Made by a program: the position numbers and the translations under genes
The notes under the pieces: model-generated
The model's input: the letters and a program-made list of their open reading frames with translations, nothing else
Databases searched by the model: none
What the model was told of the DNA's origin: nothing
Shown: positions 19,248-20,622 of the stretch, piece after piece
How positions within the stretch are numbered: the stretch's first letter is position 1
Layout: every line of letters begins with the position of its first letter
NCBI RefSeq assembly: GCF_946477055.1
Contig: NZ_CAMKXG010000025.1
Coordinates: forward strand, 1-20,622
DNA: 20,622 nucleotides
Source: Lonsdalea britannica
Lineage (GTDB): Bacteria > Pseudomonadota > Gammaproteobacteria > Enterobacterales > Enterobacteriaceae
Direction: 5' to 3'

Positions 19248-20399
19248 GTGAAGATGAATTTACCCCCTTTTATTGAGCTGTACCGGGCATTAATCGCTAC
19301 GCCATCCATTAGCGCCACCGATAGCGAGCTGGACCAAAGTAATGAAACCTTAATCAACCTGTTGGCAGGCTGGTTTACCGATCTGGGCTTTCATGTCGAA
19401 GTCCAGCCCGTTCCCGGCACACGTCATAAATTCAACATGCTGGCGCGCCGGGGAGAAGGCAGCGGCGGGCTGCTGCTGGCGGGCCACACCGATACCGTAC
19501 CGTTTGACGACGGGCGCTGGACGCGCGATCCCTTCACTCTGACCGAACACGATAATCGGCTTTATGGCCTGGGCACCGCCGACATGAAAGGGTTCTTCGC
19601 TTTCATTCTGGATACGCTGCGCGATATCGATCCCGCGACGCTCTCCAAACCGCTTTATGTTCTGGCGACGGCGGACGAAGAGACCACGATGGCGGGTGCC
19701 AAATACTTCTCCGAGTCCACGCGCATCAGACCGGATTGCGCCATCATCGGCGAGCCCACCTCGTTGCAGCCGGTTCGCGCGCACAAAGGCCATATGTCGA
19801 AAGCAATTCGCATTCAAGGGCAGTCAGGCCACTCCAGCGATCCGGCGCGAGGGGTCAATGCCATTGAGCTGATGCACGAGTCCATCACGCACCTGATGAC
19901 ATTGCGTAATACCCTGCAAGAGCGCTATCACAACGCCGCATTCCATATCCCCTACCCGACGATGAACTTCGGGCATATACACGGCGGCGATGCGGCCAAC
20001 CGTATCTGCGGCTGCTGTGAACTGCATATGGACATCCGCCCGCTGCCCGGCATGGCGTTGAACGATTTTAATGGACTGCTGACCGAGGCGCTCGAGCCGG
20101 TCAGTTCCCGCTGGCCGGGGCGTCTGACCATCAACGAGCTGCATCCGCCTATTCCCGGCTATGAGTGCCTCGCCGACAGTCCTTTGGCGCAGGTGGTGGA
20201 AAAGTTGTTGGGACAACCGACAGAAGTCGTGAATTACTGTACCGAAGCGCCGTTTATCCAGCAGCTCTGCCCGACGCTGGTGCTCGGCCCCGGCTCCATC
20301 AATCAGGCGCATCAGCCGGATGAATATATCGACACGTCGTTCATCAAGCCGACCCGCACGCTGATCGCACAGCTGATTCATCGTTTCTGCCAGCATTGA
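19248..20399 (+). CDS. argE: acetylornithine deacetylase ArgE
   Basis: ArgE removes the acetyl group from N-acetylornithine to give ornithine, the fifth step of the linear arginine pathway. The 383 residues fit the M20 metallopeptidase family. His80 and Asp82 are in AGHTDTVP, Asp112 in TADMKGF, Glu144-Glu145 in TADEET and Glu169 in IIGEPTS, giving metal ligands and catalytic glutamate. The dimerisation (lid) domain lies in the middle. I choose the GTG at 19248, because AGAGG lies nine bases upstream and the protein then begins like E. coli ArgE; the ATG two codons on is too far from that site. It is transcribed divergently from argC under ArgR control. Confidence 0.97.
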   Translation: MKMNLPPFIELYRALIATPSISATDSELDQSNETLINLLAGWFTDLGFHVEVQPVPGTRHKFNMLARRGEGSGGLLLAGHTDTVPFDDGRWTRDPFTLTEHDNRLYGLGTADMKGFFAFILDTLRDIDPATLSKPLYVLATADEETTMAGAKYFSESTRIRPDCAIIGEPTSLQPVRAHKGHMSKAIRIQGQSGHSSDPARGVNAIELMHESITHLMTLRNTLQERYHNAAFHIPYPTMNFGHIHGGDAANRICGCCELHMDIRPLPGMALNDFNGLLTEALEPVSSRWPGRLTINELHPPIPGYECLADSPLAQVVEKLLGQPTEVVNYCTEAPFIQQLCPTLVLGPGSINQAHQPDEYIDTSFIKPTRTLIAQLIHRFCQH

Positions 20400-20406
20400 T
20401 CCCTCG

Positions 20407-20433
20407 GTCTTGCCTGTCGTCGACGGGCAAGAC
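20407..20433 (+). terminator. terminator hairpin after argE
   Basis: GTCTTGCCTGTC (20407-20418) pairs with GACGGGCAAGAC (20422-20433), a 12-bp stem with one wobble and a three-base loop. It begins eight bases after the argE stop. The following tract TCTCTCC is pyrimidine-rich but has no proper T run, so it may be a less efficient intrinsic terminator. Confidence 0.6.
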
Positions 20434-20622
20434 TCTCTCCTTCGTAGCAGTGAGCCACCTTCGTTTTTCCACCAAAGTCCGACCGCCCATAGCGTCAAGG
20501 ACAAGCCGCAACGCCTTCCCGCCACTCTCTGTGTAAAAATTTATTCTGAATAATCGGGAAATAAGCAGTGATGGACGCTATCAGAGCGGGTCATGTGTGA
20601 AATAAAAAACCACAAAACACAC
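20434..20622. other. non-coding tail with AT-rich palindrome; likely upstream region of the next gene
   Basis: I find no supportable gene in these 189 bases. A perfect 13-base palindrome, TTATTCTGAATAA, is at 20541-20553. AATAAT (20549-20554) inside it could be a -10, but there is no good -35. In E. coli ppc follows argE in the same direction, so this may be the ppc promoter region; no ppc coding sequence is visible to test that. Confidence 0.3.

Noticed and set aside
19824..20525. Leftward open frame opposite argE extending into the intergenic tail
   Set aside because: Most of it is the shadow of argE, it crosses the argE terminator hairpin, and its translation resembles no family.

Overview
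The window is a dense block of chromosomal housekeeping genes from a gammaproteobacterium, almost certainly a member of the Enterobacterales. The proteins are close in length and sequence, as far as I recall them, to the Escherichia coli TrkH, PepQ, UbiD, UbiE, ArgH and ArgC. The gene order, with a Pseudomonas-type hemB beside tatD and no fadBA between pepQ and fre, suggests the Pectobacteriaceae (Pectobacterium, Dickeya, Brenneria, Lonsdalea); that family call is inference. I see no mobile element, CRISPR array, tRNA, prophage or broken gene, and no candidate for a new defence or biosynthetic system. The interest lies in gene order, control sites and RNA hairpins.

Left part (1-4415, minus strand): the extreme left edge carries the P1 promoter, and the -35 of P2, of an rRNA operon whose 16S gene lies outside the window. 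Upstream of it is the operon pepQ-yigZ-trkH-hemG (prolidase, IMPACT protein, Trk potassium channel subunit, protoporphyrinogen oxidase). No clear terminator separates hemG from the rRNA promoter.

Centre left (4416-9114): fre and ubiD (flavin reductase and the UbiD decarboxylase of ubiquinone synthesis) run left from a good sigma-70 promoter. rfaH (transcription antiterminator) diverges from ubiD and converges on hemB; a 12-bp hairpin contains both stop codons. hemB and tatD form a pair read leftward.

Centre (9166-15580, minus strand): ubiE-ubiJ-ubiB (ubiquinone methyltransferase, lipid-binding scaffold and atypical kinase) run into tatA-tatB-tatC (twin-arginine translocase). A strong terminator after tatC cuts tatD off from tatABC. 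rmuC lies upstream of ubiE, with a LexA-like operator in its promoter region.

Right part (15708-20622): the arginine cluster, with argC-argB-argH leftward and argE rightward, divides at a shared control region with two ARG boxes 3 bp apart. argH ends in a strong hairpin just before the rmuC promoter region. After argE there is a 12-bp hairpin and then about 190 bases without a recognisable gene up to the edge.
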